DNA from: Bdellovibrio sp.
GTDB taxonomy: Bacteria; Bdellovibrionota; UBA1018
DNA length: 7,879 bases
Assembly (NCBI GenBank): GCA_016213345.1
Contig: JACRAO010000239.1
Coordinates: forward strand, 1 to 7,879
Direction of reading: 5' to 3'
The translations under genes and the position numbers were made by a program. The notes beneath the pieces are model-generated. The model searched no databases, had not been told where the DNA came from, and saw nothing but the letters and a program-made list of their open reading frames with translations. Position 1 is the first letter of the stretch, and each line of letters begins with the position of its first letter. This document shows, piece after piece, positions 7,434 through 7,879 of the stretch.

Positions 7434-7756
7434 GTTTATTAAAGGACGATCCAGAATTTCAAAAATTACGAGATGACTTTCTTGATTCTTTAAAAGCAAG
7501 AAAAGAGAAATTAATTTTATTGATTAATAAAGTAAGAACATCACCAGAAGAATACAAAACAGAATACAAGAAGGTTTTAGAAGAAATAAAATTTATCGCT
7601 CATCGACTTGCTGGAGTGGCAGGGTTTTATGGGTTATCAGAATTGGGTTATGCTGCCGATCAGCTTGATGCATACTTAGATAATGCAGATCTAGATAAAG
7701 TAAGGGTTTTGAGTTTAGCAGAACAGTTAAGTACAAGCCTTAGGGTCTGTCCATGA
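7430..7756 (+). CDS. Histidine phosphotransfer (HPt) domain protein
   Basis: This small helical protein of 108 residues passes phosphate between receivers. The HPt signature is clear: phosphoacceptor His58 in AHRLAGVAGFYGLSELGYAADQLD-like arrangement (His58, Leu60, Gly62, Ala64, Gly68, then Leu70-x-Leu and a Leu-Asp at 79-80). It is preceded by a long charged helix (about 10-50) that would form part of the four-helix bundle. It starts at TTG 7430, whose bases overlap the receiver gene stop (TTGA), with AAAGGA about ten bases upstream, and no better start exists nearby. The last codons overlap an ATG (ATGA at 7753-7756). It most likely links the hybrid kinase receivers to the stand-alone receiver or to a regulator elsewhere in the genome. 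The direction of phosphate flow cannot be read from sequence. Confidence 0.88.
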   Translation: MSLLKDDPEFQKLRDDFLDSLKARKEKLILLINKVRTSPEEYKTEYKKVLEEIKFIAHRLAGVAGFYGLSELGYAADQLDAYLDNADLDKVRVLSLAEQLSTSLRVCP

Positions 7757-7774
7757 ATAAACTAGACAATCGGC

Positions 7775-7879
7775 GTGAAGACTTTTGGTGCAGATTTGGA
7801 TGAGCCGATTGAGAAAAATGCGAGGCATAGCCCGGCCTATGTTGAGCGTTTTTCGATTGAGGCGAATTCAAAGGTGCCC
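7775..7879 (+). CDS. Possible start of a further gene, cut by the window edge
   Basis: From GTG 7775 a frame stays open for 35 codons to the last base (Val/Met-Lys-Thr-Phe-Gly-Ala-Asp-Leu-Asp-Glu, then residues such as Ala-Tyr-Val-Glu-Arg-Phe). The base composition looks coding-like. There is no good Shine-Dalgarno before the GTG. Another start, ATG 7753, overlaps the HPt stop in an ATGA junction like the other coupled genes here, but its frame ends after 16 codons at TGA 7801. Removing one base of the TTTT at 7783-7786 would join the ATG frame to the open frame. The joined N-terminus (Asn-Arg-Arg-Glu-Asp) faintly recalls the RRxxxR start of PilZ proteins, but I cannot support a family. Other frames are also open over this short, GC-richer stretch, so it may not be a gene at all. 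Confidence 0.35.
   Translation, partial: MKTFGADLDEPIEKNARHSPAYVERFSIEANSKVP
7813..7854. repeat. Imperfect 42-base stem-loop flanked by CGATTGAG direct repeats
   Basis: The outer arms GAAAAATGC (7813-7821) and GCGTTTTTC (7846-7854) pair over nine positions with one G-T wobble. After a two-base tandem G-A mismatch, GGCATAG and CTATGTT pair over seven positions (two wobbles) around a six-base CCCGGC loop. The 8-base CGATTGAG occurs at 7806-7813 and again at 7854-7861. The A-run before and T-run after the stem resemble a bidirectional intrinsic terminator, which would suit the end of the phosphorelay operon. The same stretch is also open for coding, so the role is undecided. Confidence 0.4.

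Overview
The window is AT-rich and comes from a Gram-negative (diderm) bacterium. It encodes a signal-peptide beta-barrel protein ending in phenylalanine and a PBP1B-type bifunctional peptidoglycan synthase. The gene styles (a four-helix-bundle protein, a multi-receiver phosphorelay, an outer membrane protein with a glycine/tryptophan-rich GRxPxHWGLG-like motif) remind me of Bdellovibrionota or other former Deltaproteobacteria. That placement is an impression, not a demonstration.

Layout. Positions 1-198 (+) hold the 3' end of a four-helix-bundle (23S-rRNA-IVS type) protein gene with an unusual cysteine-rich tail. It converges on a minus-strand pair: a class A penicillin-binding protein (3617 down to 1308) followed after 45 bases by an exported protein with catalase-fold resemblance (1262 down to 252). 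A 69-base intergenic region at 3618-3686 separates this pair from a plus-strand series: an outer membrane barrel protein (3687-5183), a hybrid sensor kinase with two receiver domains (5216-7072), a stand-alone receiver (7056-7433), an HPt protein (7430-7756) and a poorly defined reading frame running out of the window (about 7753/7775 onward).

How the genes work together. The three signalling genes overlap one another: the receiver gene starts inside the kinase gene, and the HPt gene starts on a TTGA overlap. Together they supply every module of a multistep phosphorelay: dimerisation/phosphoacceptor domain with ATPase, receivers, a diffusible receiver and a histidine phosphotransfer protein. 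No DNA-binding or enzymatic output domain is visible. The kinase has two membrane helices with almost no external loop, so it has no obvious ligand-binding sensor. Its second receiver keeps the acceptor aspartate but has lost other conserved switch residues. The barrel gene lies only 32 bases upstream of the kinase gene with no clear terminator between them, so co-transcription is possible. A small hairpin there overlaps the kinase ribosome binding site.

The minus-strand pair is a cell-envelope unit: the PBP makes peptidoglycan, and the second product is exported with unknown function. I see no insertion sequence, tRNA, rRNA or CRISPR array. The most worthwhile points are the output-less split phosphorelay with its degenerate receiver, the divergent periplasmic catalase-like protein, and the ambiguous 3' end. 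There an ATG overlapping the HPt stop opens a 16-codon frame, a different frame stays open to the edge, and a strong imperfect hairpin flanked by 8-base direct repeats lies within it.
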